This document shows positions 56,145-64,000 of a stretch of DNA of 64,000 nt, in pieces. A program made the position numbers and the translations under genes. A model generated the notes under the pieces. It did not search any database. It was not told the origin of the DNA and saw only the letters and a program-made list of their open reading frames with translations. The stretch lies in NCBI RefSeq assembly GCF_036898095.1, contig NC_090735.1, forward strand, positions 264,474 to 328,473. The letters run 5' to 3'. How positions within the stretch are numbered: position 1 is the first letter of the stretch; every line of letters begins with the position of its first letter. Origin of the DNA: Palaemon carinicauda. Lineage: Eukaryota; Arthropoda; Malacostraca; Decapoda; Palaemonidae.

Positions 56145-59100
56145 TCAATCTTCGTATCTTTTCGGGCGTCGGAGGGTACCTCTTGTTTTTGAACGGAGGG
56201 GCGCGCTGGCGGTCGGTGTAAGGATCTCTTCCTCTTGTCGTCGTTTGATGATTTTTCTTTCGTTGGGCGGCTTGTTTTGAGGCGGAACTCTGGATCTGCC
56301 AGGTCCAGCGGAGGCGGTGTCGCTTCCTTCGAGAAACGCTGGTTTCACGCGGTCTATTGAGACCCAGTCCTCTTGGCCATGGACGTCGAGAAGGAAGGCT
56401 TTCATTGTCTTTTTAATAACCTGGTAGGGACCTCGATAAGGTCTAGTCAGTGGTTGTCGATGAGCGTCGACACGGACGAAAACGTACCTGCAGTCATCCA
56501 GGCTTTTTGGCTTGAAGAGCTTGGGTCTGTCCTGGTAAGTTTTGAGACACGGCCTGAACTTCCTGGCGATGTCCCTTAGGTGATCTAGCTGCGTGTCGTC
56601 GGTTGATGAGGGAAAGAATTCGCCAGGAACTGCGAGTGCTTCCCCGTAAACCTTTTCGGCAGGCGAAGGTTCGCCGTCTGCGCGAGGGGCGGTGCGAAGC
56701 CCGAGGAGTACCCAAGTAAGTCGTGATTTCCAGTCCCCGTCGGTGCAGCTCGCCATCAGGGACACCTTGAGGGCGCGGTGAGTTCTTTCGACCATTCCGT
56801 TTGCCGCGGGGTTGTATGCCATGGTGCTGTGGAGCGTTGTCCCCATCATGTTCGCCAAAGCGAGCCATATTTTTGAGAGGAAACCGGGGCCTCTGTCAGT
56901 CGTGATGTCGTCAGGAACGCCAAACCTGCTCACCCAGCTTGACAGGAGGGCTTCGGCGCATGCTTGAATCATAGCTTCGGTCATCGGCGATGCCTCCAAC
57001 CACCTCGTGGAGCGATCGATGATCGTAAGTAGGTAGCAAGCGGATCCAGAAGGGGGCAATGGTCCCACGACGTCGATGTGTATATGGCCGAAACGTCTTT
57101 TTGGCTGGGGAAAATCGCCTACCCCCGATTCGGTGTGACGGCTGACCTTGCTTGACTGGCAGTTGATGCATGACTTCGCCCATTCCCGGGCGTCCTTTTT
57201 TATCCCTGGCCAGACAAGCTTTTCAGACAGAAGGCGAGCGGTGGTGCGTCCTGAGGGGTGTAAAAGTCCATGGATGATATCGAATATTTTCCTTCGGCAG
57301 GAGGCTGGTACCCCGGGACGTGGGCGGCCTGTGCTGGTGTCGCAAAGAATAGTTACTCCTGCAGGTCTGAGGGGAATCGCACTTATCTTGAGCGCGGATG
57401 GCCCCCTCAGGTGATCCTCTGCTTCTCGGTCGGTGCGTTGTTCGGTTGCGAGCTTGGCGTAGTCGATCCCCAGGTGGATCGCGTCAATTTCAATCCTTGA
57501 AAGGGCGTCCGCGACTGGGTTTTTCTTCCCTGGGACGTAACGTATTGTGCACCCGAATTCGGCGATTGATGCGAGATGACGTTGTTGTCGGGAGGACCAT
57601 GCGTCCGTCGATTTCGTGAAGGCGTGTACGAGGGGTTGATGGTCCGTCGCGATTGTGAAGGGGGTACCCTCCAAGATGTGCCTGAAGTGGCGGACGGCGA
57701 GGTAGACGGCGAGGAGTTCCCTATCGAAGGTGCTGTATCTTGTTTCGGTGGGTTTCAATTTCTTGCTGAAGAATGCCAGCGGTCGAGGAGAACCATCGAC
57801 GAGTTGCTCAAGCACAGCCCCACAGGCGACGTTGCTGGCGTCGGTCGTTAGTCGCAGGGGCGAATTGTCGTCGAAAAGAGCCAGGGTGGTGGCATTCGCA
57901 AGGGCATCCTTAGTCCGAGCGAATGCCTGCTGCTGGGGCAAACCCCACTCGAGTTTTTTTGCTTTTCCTTTCAGGACGTCGTCGAGGGGTGACAGGGTTT
58001 GTGCGATGTTGGGGATGAAGCACCTGTAGTAATTGACCATTCCCAAGAACTCCTGAAGTTGGCGAATGGTCGTAGGCGTTGGGAACTTCCTGATGGCGTC
58101 GACCTTGGTTGTCATGGGTTTTACCCCGCGCGAGGATACGCGGTGACCAAGGAAATCCACTCCCTCCGCACAAAACGTGCATTTGTCGAAGCGTACGACT
58201 AGGCCGTTCTCCTGTACGCGCCTTAGGACGATGCGGACGTGTCCCCGGTGTTCCTCCTTGGTTTTCGAGAATATCAGGATGTCGTCGACGTAGCAGACGC
58301 AGAAAGGTAGGTCACCCAGAATGCTATCCATTAGTCGTTGGAAGGTCGCCCCGGCGTTGCGTAGACCGAAGGTTGAGTATGCGCAGGTGTAGGATCCGAA
58401 CGGCGTTACAATGGCAGTTTTCGTGATATCTCCCGGGAATACGGGGACCTGGAAATAAGACTTGAGGAGGTCCATCTTGGTAAAAAACTTTGCGCCGTGC
58501 AACGTGTTCGTTAGGTCCTGCATGTTGGGCAGCGGGTAATGATTGAGCGTTGTGATGAGGTTGAGGCGCCTGTAGTCGACGCAAGGTCTCCAGGACACGT
58601 CCGGCTTTTTAACCATGTGCAGGGGTGAGGCCCAGAGGCTCGATGCTTTCTTACATATACCCATGCGTTCCATGTCCTCGAATGCGCGTTTGGCATCCTT
58701 CAGTTTCTGAGGCGGGAGGCGGCGGAATTTGACGTGAGTGCGAGGTCCTGTCGTTGTGATGTAGTGGTAGATACCATGCTTGGACGGGGAACCTGGCGAG
58801 TGTCGGAACTCGGGCTTGAAAACCTCGGGAAACTCTCGTAGGATGACGGCGTAGGGGTGCGTCGTTACGGCGGATACGGACATTGTTGCAGGGCCGTGTT
58901 CTAGGGCGCGGAACTGGCAGGTTCCCGTGTCGATGAGACGTCTGTTAGCGACATTGACGAGGAGTCCATGGTGGGCGAGGAAATCCGCACCAAGGAGGGG
59001 GCGATTGACGTCGGCGATAGCGAAGGGCCAAGAATACGAACGGCCCATGATGGATATCTTGAGGGTCTTGATCCCATAGCACCGTATGGGAGATCCGTTG

Positions 59101-59195
59101 GCGGCGATGAGTGAGGGAGCGTTTTTGTCGGGACCACGGTCTAGGTCGGACTTCGAAGGAGGGAACGTTGACTGCATTGCGCCGGTGTCCACCAT
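56145..59195 (-). CDS. pol: Pol polyprotein of element A (PR-RT-RH-IN)
   Basis: 1016 codons without interruption. Protease: 'MVDTGAMQS' at the start (catalytic DTGA, residues 3-6) and 'LLGADFL' near 68. RT: 'FTKMDLLKSYFQVP' (near 238-251), 'FGLRNAGATFQR' (276-287) and 'CYVDDILIFS' (YVDD 302-305). RNase H: 'TTDASNVACGAV' (450), Glu493 and 'ATDHQPL' Asp518. Integrase: HHCC (H642, H646, C676, C679) and DDE core Asp708, Asp767, Glu803, with 35 residues between the last two. The ATG is internal to a longer Gag-Pol frame: upstream sense continues, but a TGA at 59199-59201 precedes it by one codon. All catalytic residues that I checked are intact, so this copy may be recent. Confidence 0.93.
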   Translation of the reverse strand: MVDTGAMQSTFPPSKSDLDRGPDKNAPSLIAANGSPIRCYGIKTLKISIMGRSYSWPFAIADVNRPLLGADFLAHHGLLVNVANRRLIDTGTCQFRALEHGPATMSVSAVTTHPYAVILREFPEVFKPEFRHSPGSPSKHGIYHYITTTGPRTHVKFRRLPPQKLKDAKRAFEDMERMGICKKASSLWASPLHMVKKPDVSWRPCVDYRRLNLITTLNHYPLPNMQDLTNTLHGAKFFTKMDLLKSYFQVPVFPGDITKTAIVTPFGSYTCAYSTFGLRNAGATFQRLMDSILGDLPFCVCYVDDILIFSKTKEEHRGHVRIVLRRVQENGLVVRFDKCTFCAEGVDFLGHRVSSRGVKPMTTKVDAIRKFPTPTTIRQLQEFLGMVNYYRCFIPNIAQTLSPLDDVLKGKAKKLEWGLPQQQAFARTKDALANATTLALFDDNSPLRLTTDASNVACGAVLEQLVDGSPRPLAFFSKKLKPTETRYSTFDRELLAVYLAVRHFRHILEGTPFTIATDHQPLVHAFTKSTDAWSSRQQRHLASIAEFGCTIRYVPGKKNPVADALSRIEIDAIHLGIDYAKLATEQRTDREAEDHLRGPSALKISAIPLRPAGVTILCDTSTGRPRPGVPASCRRKIFDIIHGLLHPSGRTTARLLSEKLVWPGIKKDAREWAKSCINCQSSKVSRHTESGVGDFPQPKRRFGHIHIDVVGPLPPSGSACYLLTIIDRSTRWLEASPMTEAMIQACAEALLSSWVSRFGVPDDITTDRGPGFLSKIWLALANMMGTTLHSTMAYNPAANGMVERTHRALKVSLMASCTDGDWKSRLTWVLLGLRTAPRADGEPSPAEKVYGEALAVPGEFFPSSTDDTQLDHLRDIARKFRPCLKTYQDRPKLFKPKSLDDCRYVFVRVDAHRQPLTRPYRGPYQVIKKTMKAFLLDVHGQEDWVSIDRVKPAFLEGSDTASAGPGRSRVPPQNKPPNERKIIKRRQEEEILTPTASAPLRSKTRGTLRRPKRYED

Positions 59196-59198
59196 GAG

Positions 59199-59201
59199 TC
59201 A
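59199..59201 (-). other. In-frame UGA between Gag and protease, element A
   Basis: The codon context on the minus strand is CGT TGA CTC, just before the protease DTGA. The same codon occurs in element B at 63716-63718. It lies in the common Gag-Pol frame. Confidence 0.9.
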
Positions 59202-59288
59202 ACGGTTGGAAATGGTGTCGAGGATACAGAAACCAATCTTGTTTTGGTTAACTGCGGCTGCGATGGTGGCAGGTGGATGCTTCTGGCG

Positions 59289-60134
59289 TCATCTTCTAGG
59301 GAAACTGCATGGTGCTCTACATTTCTTGGCGTCACTGCCGAACTGTTGGTGGTAGAAGCACCATGCCGGGTTAGGCCTAGGGTTCGGTCGCGTCGGTTGC
59401 GGTGGTTTCTTTCTTGATAGAATGTTGATCTCGTCGTCCTCAAGGGCCATTGCCGAGGAGTCTATGGAAGAGCAGCTGCTGAAGGAGGAGAACGGAGGCG
59501 GCGTTGACGATGATGCTCCGAGGCGAGATGCTTTGAAGGCCTCGTGGAGCTTCTGAGCCTTCGACAGGAGTTCGTTCATCTGGAGCATGTCGGCGTCTGT
59601 CAATTGGGCCCTTACGTCCTGTGGTAGGCGTCGAAGAAAGATTTCGCGGGATAAGCTAATCTCACGTCGTCGGCCGTTGCTGTCTGTTTCGGGGAGCATA
59701 AGCAGGCCGGTTAGCTCATCCCACGCCTCGACAGGAGAGGTGTCACCCATGGGCTTGCCGGCGAGGTCCAGTACTTTCTGTGCCCTTGCTGAGACAGAGA
59801 GGGAGTAGATACCGATGAGTTTCGTTCTTAGGTCGTCATATGAAACTTGGCCGGCCTGGGCGTCGATCCATGGGGAAATCTTGTCGAATACCTCTTCAGG
59901 TATGGAGTTGAGAACGATGTCAGCCTTGGCGCAGGAGTCGCTGAGTCTAGCGACGCGGAAGAGTACGTCCGCTCTCAGGAACCAGGAAGCGGTGTTGTGT
60001 TGAGAAAAGGGCGGCAGTTTGACTTTCGGCGTGGAGGCGAGGCCGTTGGGTGCGATGGGCGTGTTGCTTCCTGCATCGTGGCCAGACGACGAGTCGGCGA
60101 AGAGGTAAAAAGTTGATATGTCGGTTAAGCTCAT
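59289..60134 (-). CDS. gag: Gag protein of element A
   Basis: 281 codons. The capsid-like central region ('KLPPFSQHNTASWFLRADVL', 'SPWIDAQAGQVSYDDLRTKL', 'EIFLRRLPQDVRAQL') is typical of arthropod Gypsy Gag. The C-terminus has 'WCFYHQQFGSDAKKCRAPC', a C-x2-H-x9-C-x3-C box characteristic of the CsRn1 clade rather than the usual CCHC knuckle. It ends in TGA (59289-59291, followed by C), and the pol frame is the same, with a second TGA 30 codons on. The Met at 60134 follows a 150-bp leader after the primer site. Gag packages the element RNA into virus-like particles. Confidence 0.88.
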   Translation of the reverse strand: MSLTDISTFYLFADSSSGHDAGSNTPIAPNGLASTPKVKLPPFSQHNTASWFLRADVLFRVARLSDSCAKADIVLNSIPEEVFDKISPWIDAQAGQVSYDDLRTKLIGIYSLSVSARAQKVLDLAGKPMGDTSPVEAWDELTGLLMLPETDSNGRRREISLSREIFLRRLPQDVRAQLTDADMLQMNELLSKAQKLHEAFKASRLGASSSTPPPFSSFSSCSSIDSSAMALEDDEINILSRKKPPQPTRPNPRPNPAWCFYHQQFGSDAKKCRAPCSFPRR

Positions 60135-60274
60135 CCTACTGCCTTACGTTCACCGAAGTGTGGGAGAACCAAAGGCAGGCTCGTGCCTAAGGTAACGGAG
60201 TATGTAGAAGGTAGCACGGCCGTAATAAGTCCGTTAATGGCAAAGCCAAAACCGCTGATGCTACTTTCAACTCT

Positions 60275-60284
60275 GGGGTCACCA
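60275..60284 (-). other. Primer-binding site, tRNA-Trp type
   Basis: 'tggtgacccc' begins two bases inside the 5' LTR edge. It is complementary to the 3' end GGGGTCACCA of animal tRNA-Trp. The match stops after 10 bases. Confidence 0.75.
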
Positions 60285-60286
60285 GT

Positions 60287-60620
60287 TGTAAGGACAGTGA
60301 GACAAGCGTCACCAAGATCAACTGATACTTTATTCGAATGTGCACGGAAGTATATTACAAGGTGCGGACGGAAAGGTAGGATGACGTTGGCGCCAAATCA
60401 GATTGAAGTGCCTGCCAAAATATATGTGTTTTCTTACACTTACAAATATATGAATTATGGGTTAACAAAGACACGTTATGAAATGATACATATATCAAAA
60501 TGTAGCTCTGGTAGAGCGGAATATATATACATAGGAAACCACAGTGTGGCGAAGAAAGAATTTAAATAAATAAGTAGTTGTGTCGATTTTCTGGACGACA
60601 AAGGGATCGGTGTCCTAACA
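60287..60620 (-). repeat. Shared LTR: 5' of element A, 3' of element B
   Basis: 334 bp, 'tgtaaggaca...tgtcctaaca'. It sits between the leader of element A and the end of pol of element B, so the two elements share it. The terminal inverted repeat has one mismatch (tccttaca to tcctaaca). Confidence 0.95.
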
Positions 60621-60663
60621 AGTACTCCCCCCCCAAGACATCGGCGGCGTAGAGGGCTGATGA

Positions 60664-61677
60664 TCAATCTTCGTATCTTTTCGGGCGTCGGAGGGTTCCT
60701 CTTGTTTTTGAACGGAGGGGCGCGCTGGCGGTCGGTGTAAGGATCTCTTCCTCTTGTCGTCGTTTGATGATTTTTTTTTCGTTGGGCGGCTTATTTTGAG
60801 GCGGAACTCTGGATCTGCCAGGTCCAGCGGAGGCGGTGTCGCTTCCTTCGAGAAACGCTGGTTTCACGCGGTCTATTGAGACCCAGTCCTCTTGGCCATG
60901 GACGTCGAGAAGGAAGGCTTTCGTTGTCTTTTTAATTACCCGGTAGGGACCTCGATAAGGTCTAGTCAGTGGTTGTCGATGAGCGTCGACACGGACGAAA
61001 ACGTACCTGCAGTCATCCAGGCTTTTTGGCTTGAAGTGCTTGGTTCTGTCCTGGTATGTTTTGAGACACGCCCTGAACTTCCTGGCGATGTCCCTTAGGT
61101 GATCCAGCTGCGTGTCGTCGGTTGATGAGGGAAAGAATTTGCCAGGAACTGCGAGTGCTACCCCGTAAACCTTTTCGGCGGGCAAAGGTTCGCCGTCTGT
61201 GCGAGGGGCTGTGCGAAGGCCGAGGAGTACCCAAGGAAGTCGTGATTTGCAGTCCCCGTCGGTGCAGCTCGCCATCAGGGACGCCTTGAGGGCGCGGTAA
61301 GTTCTTTCGACCATGCCGTTTGCCGCGGGGTTGTATGCCGTGGTGCTGTGGAGCGTCGTCCCCATCAGGTTCGCCAAAGCGAGCCATATTTCTGAGAGGA
61401 AAGCGGGGCCTCTGTCAGTCGTGATGTCGTCAGGAACGCCAAACCTGCTCACCCAGCTTGACAGGAGGGCTTCGGCGCATGCTTGAGTCATAGCTTCGGT
61501 CACCGGCGATGCCTCCAACCATCTTGTGGAGCGATCGATGATCGTAAGTAGGTAGCAAGCGGATCCAGAAGGGGACAATGGTCCCACGACGTCGATGTGT
61601 ATATGGCCGAAACGTCTTTTTGGCTGGGGAAAATCGCCTACCCCCGATTCGGTGTGGCGGCTGACCTTGCTTGACTG
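60664..61677 (-). pseudogene. Element B integrase core
   Basis: Open from just after the TGA at 61678-61680 to the natural pol stop. It includes the DDE core ('TTDRGPAF', 'NGMVERTYR') and the C-terminal region. The zinc-binding HHCC module is cut at its last Cys, so the integrase would lack its N-terminal domain even if expressed. Confidence 0.85.
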
Positions 61678-62853
61678 TCAGTTGATGCATGACTTCGCCC
61701 ATTCCCGGGCGTCCTTTTTTATCCTTGGCCAGACAAACTTTTCAGACAGAAGGCGAGCGGTGGTGCGTCCTGAGGGGTGTGAAAGTCCATGGATGATATC
61801 GAATATTTTCCTTTGGCAGGAGGCTGGTACCCCGGGACGTGGGCGGGCCGTGCTGGTGTCGCAAAGAATAGTTACTCCTGCAGGTCTGAGGGGAATCGCA
61901 CTTATCTTGCGCGCGGAAGGCCCCGTCAGGTGATCCTCTTCTTCTCGGTCGGTTCGTTGTTCGGTTGCGAGCTTGGCGTAGTCGATCCCCAGGTGGATCG
62001 GGTAAATTTCAATCCTTGAAAGGGCGTCCGCGACTGGGTTTTTCTTTCCTGGGACGTAACGTATGGTGCACCCGAATTCGGCGATTGATGTAGGATGACG
62101 TTGTTGTCGGGAGGACCATGCGTCCGTCGATTTCGTGAAGCTGTGTACGAGGGGTTGATGGTCCGTCGCGATTGTGAAGGGGGTACCCTCCAAGATGTGC
62201 CTGAAGTGGCAGACGGCGAGGTAGACGGCGAGGAGTTCCCTATCGAAGGTGGTGTATCTTGTTTCGGCGGGTTTCAATTTCTTGCTGAAGAATGCCAGCG
62301 GTCGAGGAGAACCATCGACGAGTTGCTCAAGCACAGCCCCACAGGCGACGTTGCTGGCGTCGGTCGTTAGTCGCAGGGGCGCGTTGTCGTCGAAATGAGC
62401 TAGGGTGGTGGCATTCTCAAGGGCATCCTTCGTCCGAGCGAATGCCTGTTGCTGGGGCAAACCCCACTCGAGTTTTTTTGCTTTTCCTTTCAGGACGTCG
62501 TCGAGGGGTGACAGGTTTTGTGCGATGTTGGGGATGAAGCACCTGTAGTAATTGACCATTCCCAAGAACTCCTGAAGTTGGCGAATGGTCGTAGGCGTTG
62601 GGAACTTCCTGATGGCGTCGACCTTGGTTGTCATGGGTTTTACCCCGCGCGAGGATACGCGGTGACCAAGGAAATCCACTCCCTCCGCACCGAACGTGCA
62701 TTTGTCGAAGTGTACGACTAGGCCGTTCTCCTGTAGGCGCCTTAGGACGGTGCGGACGTGTCCCCGGTGTTCCTCCTTGGTTTTCGAGAATATCAGGATG
62801 TCGTCGACGTAGCACACGCAGAAAGGTAGGTCACCCAGAATGCTATCCATTAG
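61678..62853 (-). pseudogene. Element B RT C-part, RNase H, integrase N-part
   Basis: Open stretch from the TGA at 62854-62856 (replacing the Arg codon of 'TFQRLMD'; a CpG-type C-to-T change) to the TGA at 61678-61680 (replacing the last Cys of the zinc module). It contains 'CYVDDILIFS', 'TTDASNVACGAV', 'ATDHQPL' and 'WAKSCIN' at its end. Confidence 0.88.
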
Positions 62854-62856
62854 TCA

Positions 62857-63712
62857 TTGGAAGGTCGCCCCGGCGTTGCGTAGACAGAAGGTTGAGTATG
62901 CGAAGGTGTAGGATCCCAACGGCGTTACAATTGCAGTTTTCGGGATATCTTCCGGGAATACGGGGACCTGGAAATAAGACTTGAGGAGGTCCATCTTGGT
63001 AAAAAACTGCGCCGTGCAACGCGTTCGTTAGGTCCTGCATGTTGGGCAGCGGGTAATGATCGGGCGTTGTGATGAGGTTGAGGCGCCTGTAGTCGCCGCA
63101 AGGTGTCCAGGACCCGTCCGGCTTTTTAACCATGTGCAGGGGTGAGGCCCAGGGGCTCGATGCTTTCTTACAGATACCCATGCGTTCCATGTCCTCGAAG
63201 GCGCGTTTGGCATCCTTCAGTTTCTGAGGCGGGAGGCGGCGGAATTTGGCGTGAGTGGGAGGTCCTGTCGTTGTGATGTGGTGGTAAATACCATACTTGG
63301 ACGGGGAACCTGTCGAGTGTCGGAGTTCGGGCTTGAAAACCTCGGGAAACTCTCGTAGGAGGTTGGCGTAGGGGTGCATCGTTACGGCGGATACGGACAT
63401 TGTTGCAGGGCCGTGTTCTAGGGCGCGGGACTGGCAGGTTCCCGTGTTGATGAAACGTCTGTTAGCGACATCGACGAGGAGTCCATGGCGGGCGAGGAAA
63501 TCCGCACCGAGGAGGGGGCGATTGACGTCGGCGATAGCGAAGGGCCAAGAATACGAACGGCCCATGATAGATATCTTGAGGGTCTTGATCCCATAGCACC
63601 GTATGGGAGATCCGTTGGCGGTGATGAGTGAGGGAGCGTTTTTGTCGGGACCACGGTCTAGGTCGGACTTCGAAGGAGGGAACGTTGACTGCATTGCGCC
63701 GGTGTCCACCAT
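62857..63712 (-). pseudogene. Element B protease and RT N-part, frameshifted
   Basis: Starts with the DTGA protease as in A. In frame to about 63008, where A has 'aaaaaactttgcgcc' and B has 'aaaaaactgcgcc' (plus-strand readings), a 2-bp deletion that throws the RT out of frame just before its motif A Asp. The apparent frame runs on to 62843 with nonsense peptide. Confidence 0.87.
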
Positions 63713-63715
63713 GAG

Positions 63716-63718
63716 TCA
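63716..63718 (-). other. In-frame UGA between Gag and protease, element B
   Basis: CGT TGA CTC, identical in context and position to 59199-59201 of element A. Confidence 0.9.
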
Positions 63719-63805
63719 ACGGTTAGAAATGGTATCGAGGATACAGAAACCAATCTTGTTTTGGTTTACTGCGGCTGCGATGGTGGCAGGTGGATTCTTC
63801 TGGCG

Positions 63806-64000
63806 TCATCTTCTAGGGAAACTGCATGGTGCTATACATTTCTTGGCGTCACTGCCGAACTGTTGGTGGTAGAAGCACCATGCCGGGTTAGGCTTAGGGT
63901 TCTGTCGCGTCGGTTGCGGTGGTTTCTCTCTTGATAGAATCTCGTCGTCCTCAAGGGCCATTGCCGAGGAGTCTATGGAAAAGCAGCTGCTGAAGGAGGA
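63806..64000 (-). CDS. gag: Gag C-terminus of element B (partial)
   Basis: The frame enters at the window end and reads through 'SAMALEDDEILSREKPPQPT' to the same C-x2-H-x9-C-x3-C box ('WCFYHQQFGSDAKKCIAPC') and a TGA at 63806-63808, matching the Gag stop of element A. A 6-bp deletion relative to A (two codons in the DDEINILSR region) keeps the frame. The N-terminal part is outside the window. Confidence 0.85.
   Translation of the reverse strand, partial: SSFSSCFSIDSSAMALEDDEILSREKPPQPTRQNPKPNPAWCFYHQQFGSDAKKCIAPCSFPRR

Larger units (their letters stand above)
55765..60620 (-). mobile_element. CsRn1-like Gypsy LTR retrotransposon, element A
   Basis: Complete structure on the minus strand: 5' LTR (60287-60620), tRNA-Trp-type primer site, gag, pol (protease, RT, RNase H, integrase), G-rich polypurine tract, 3' LTR. 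The Gag Cys/His box of C-x2-H-x9-C-x3-C type together with a tRNA-Trp primer site points to the CsRn1 clade of Ty3/Gypsy elements. Total 4856 bp. No env gene is present. Confidence 0.88.
60621..64000 (-). mobile_element. CsRn1-like Gypsy element B, partial, defective
   Basis: Internal region closely similar to element A, in the same orientation, running off the window end. Lesions seen in B but not A: a 2-bp deletion near 63008, TGA at 62854-62856 (CGA in A) and TGA at 61678-61680 (TGC in A). It is therefore not autonomous. Confidence 0.92.

Overview
This is a eukaryotic, AT-rich and very repeat-dense window, most likely from a decapod crustacean. Shrimp-like is my best guess, but that is inference, not an alignment. 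The reasons are the extreme density of AT, AAT, CT/GA and CA microsatellites, several LINE, SINE, DIRS and Gypsy families, and the absence of bacterial-style gene packing. I see no complete host gene, rRNA, tRNA or CRISPR array. Nearly all recognisable coding sequence belongs to mobile elements, most of it broken by stops or frameshifts. A 500-base run of N at 51001-51500 is an assembly gap.

Layout. 1-8.2 kb: microsatellites, a 20-bp minisatellite, 3' ends of two LINE families, a repeat rich in TGACCT half-sites and a poly-G repeat. 8.35-8.73 kb: a short minus-strand ORF behind a CRE/CCAAT promoter-like block. 8.8-17.2 kb: AT-rich DNA with no gene I can support. 17.25-21.7 kb: a decayed DIRS/Ngaro-type tyrosine-recombinase retrotransposon on the minus strand, with a fold-back at one end and a tRNA-like SINE in a Q/P-coding repeat. 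21.69-25.34 kb: a Gypsy-like element with pol and an env-like gene on the minus strand, ending in a 282-bp near-perfect palindrome of its own RT. 27.2-29.9 kb: a LINE carrying RNase H and a C-terminal CCHC finger. 30.17-35.25 kb: a DNA element of about 5.1 kb with terminal inverted repeats of about 635 bp, a perfect 8-bp target duplication and a degenerate gene of about 1000 codons with EADTR / DTDV / TGCDTTS signatures; I think this is the most interesting object here. 35.3-50.7 kb: repeats, minisatellites and LINE/SINE fragments. 51.5-55.7 kb: a gap-edge minisatellite, one possible host exon, an 83-bp repeat pair and a hairpin. 55.77-64.0 kb: two head-to-tail Gypsy elements of CsRn1 type sharing one LTR.

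How the parts relate. One LINE family ends in (AAT)n and another often abuts (TA)n, so part of the microsatellite load is probably LINE tails. In the two CsRn1-like copies gag and pol lie in one frame, separated by the same two UGA codons, each followed by C. Copy A has an otherwise open pol of 1016 codons; copy B carries further lesions. All family assignments rest on motifs read by eye; no database search was possible.
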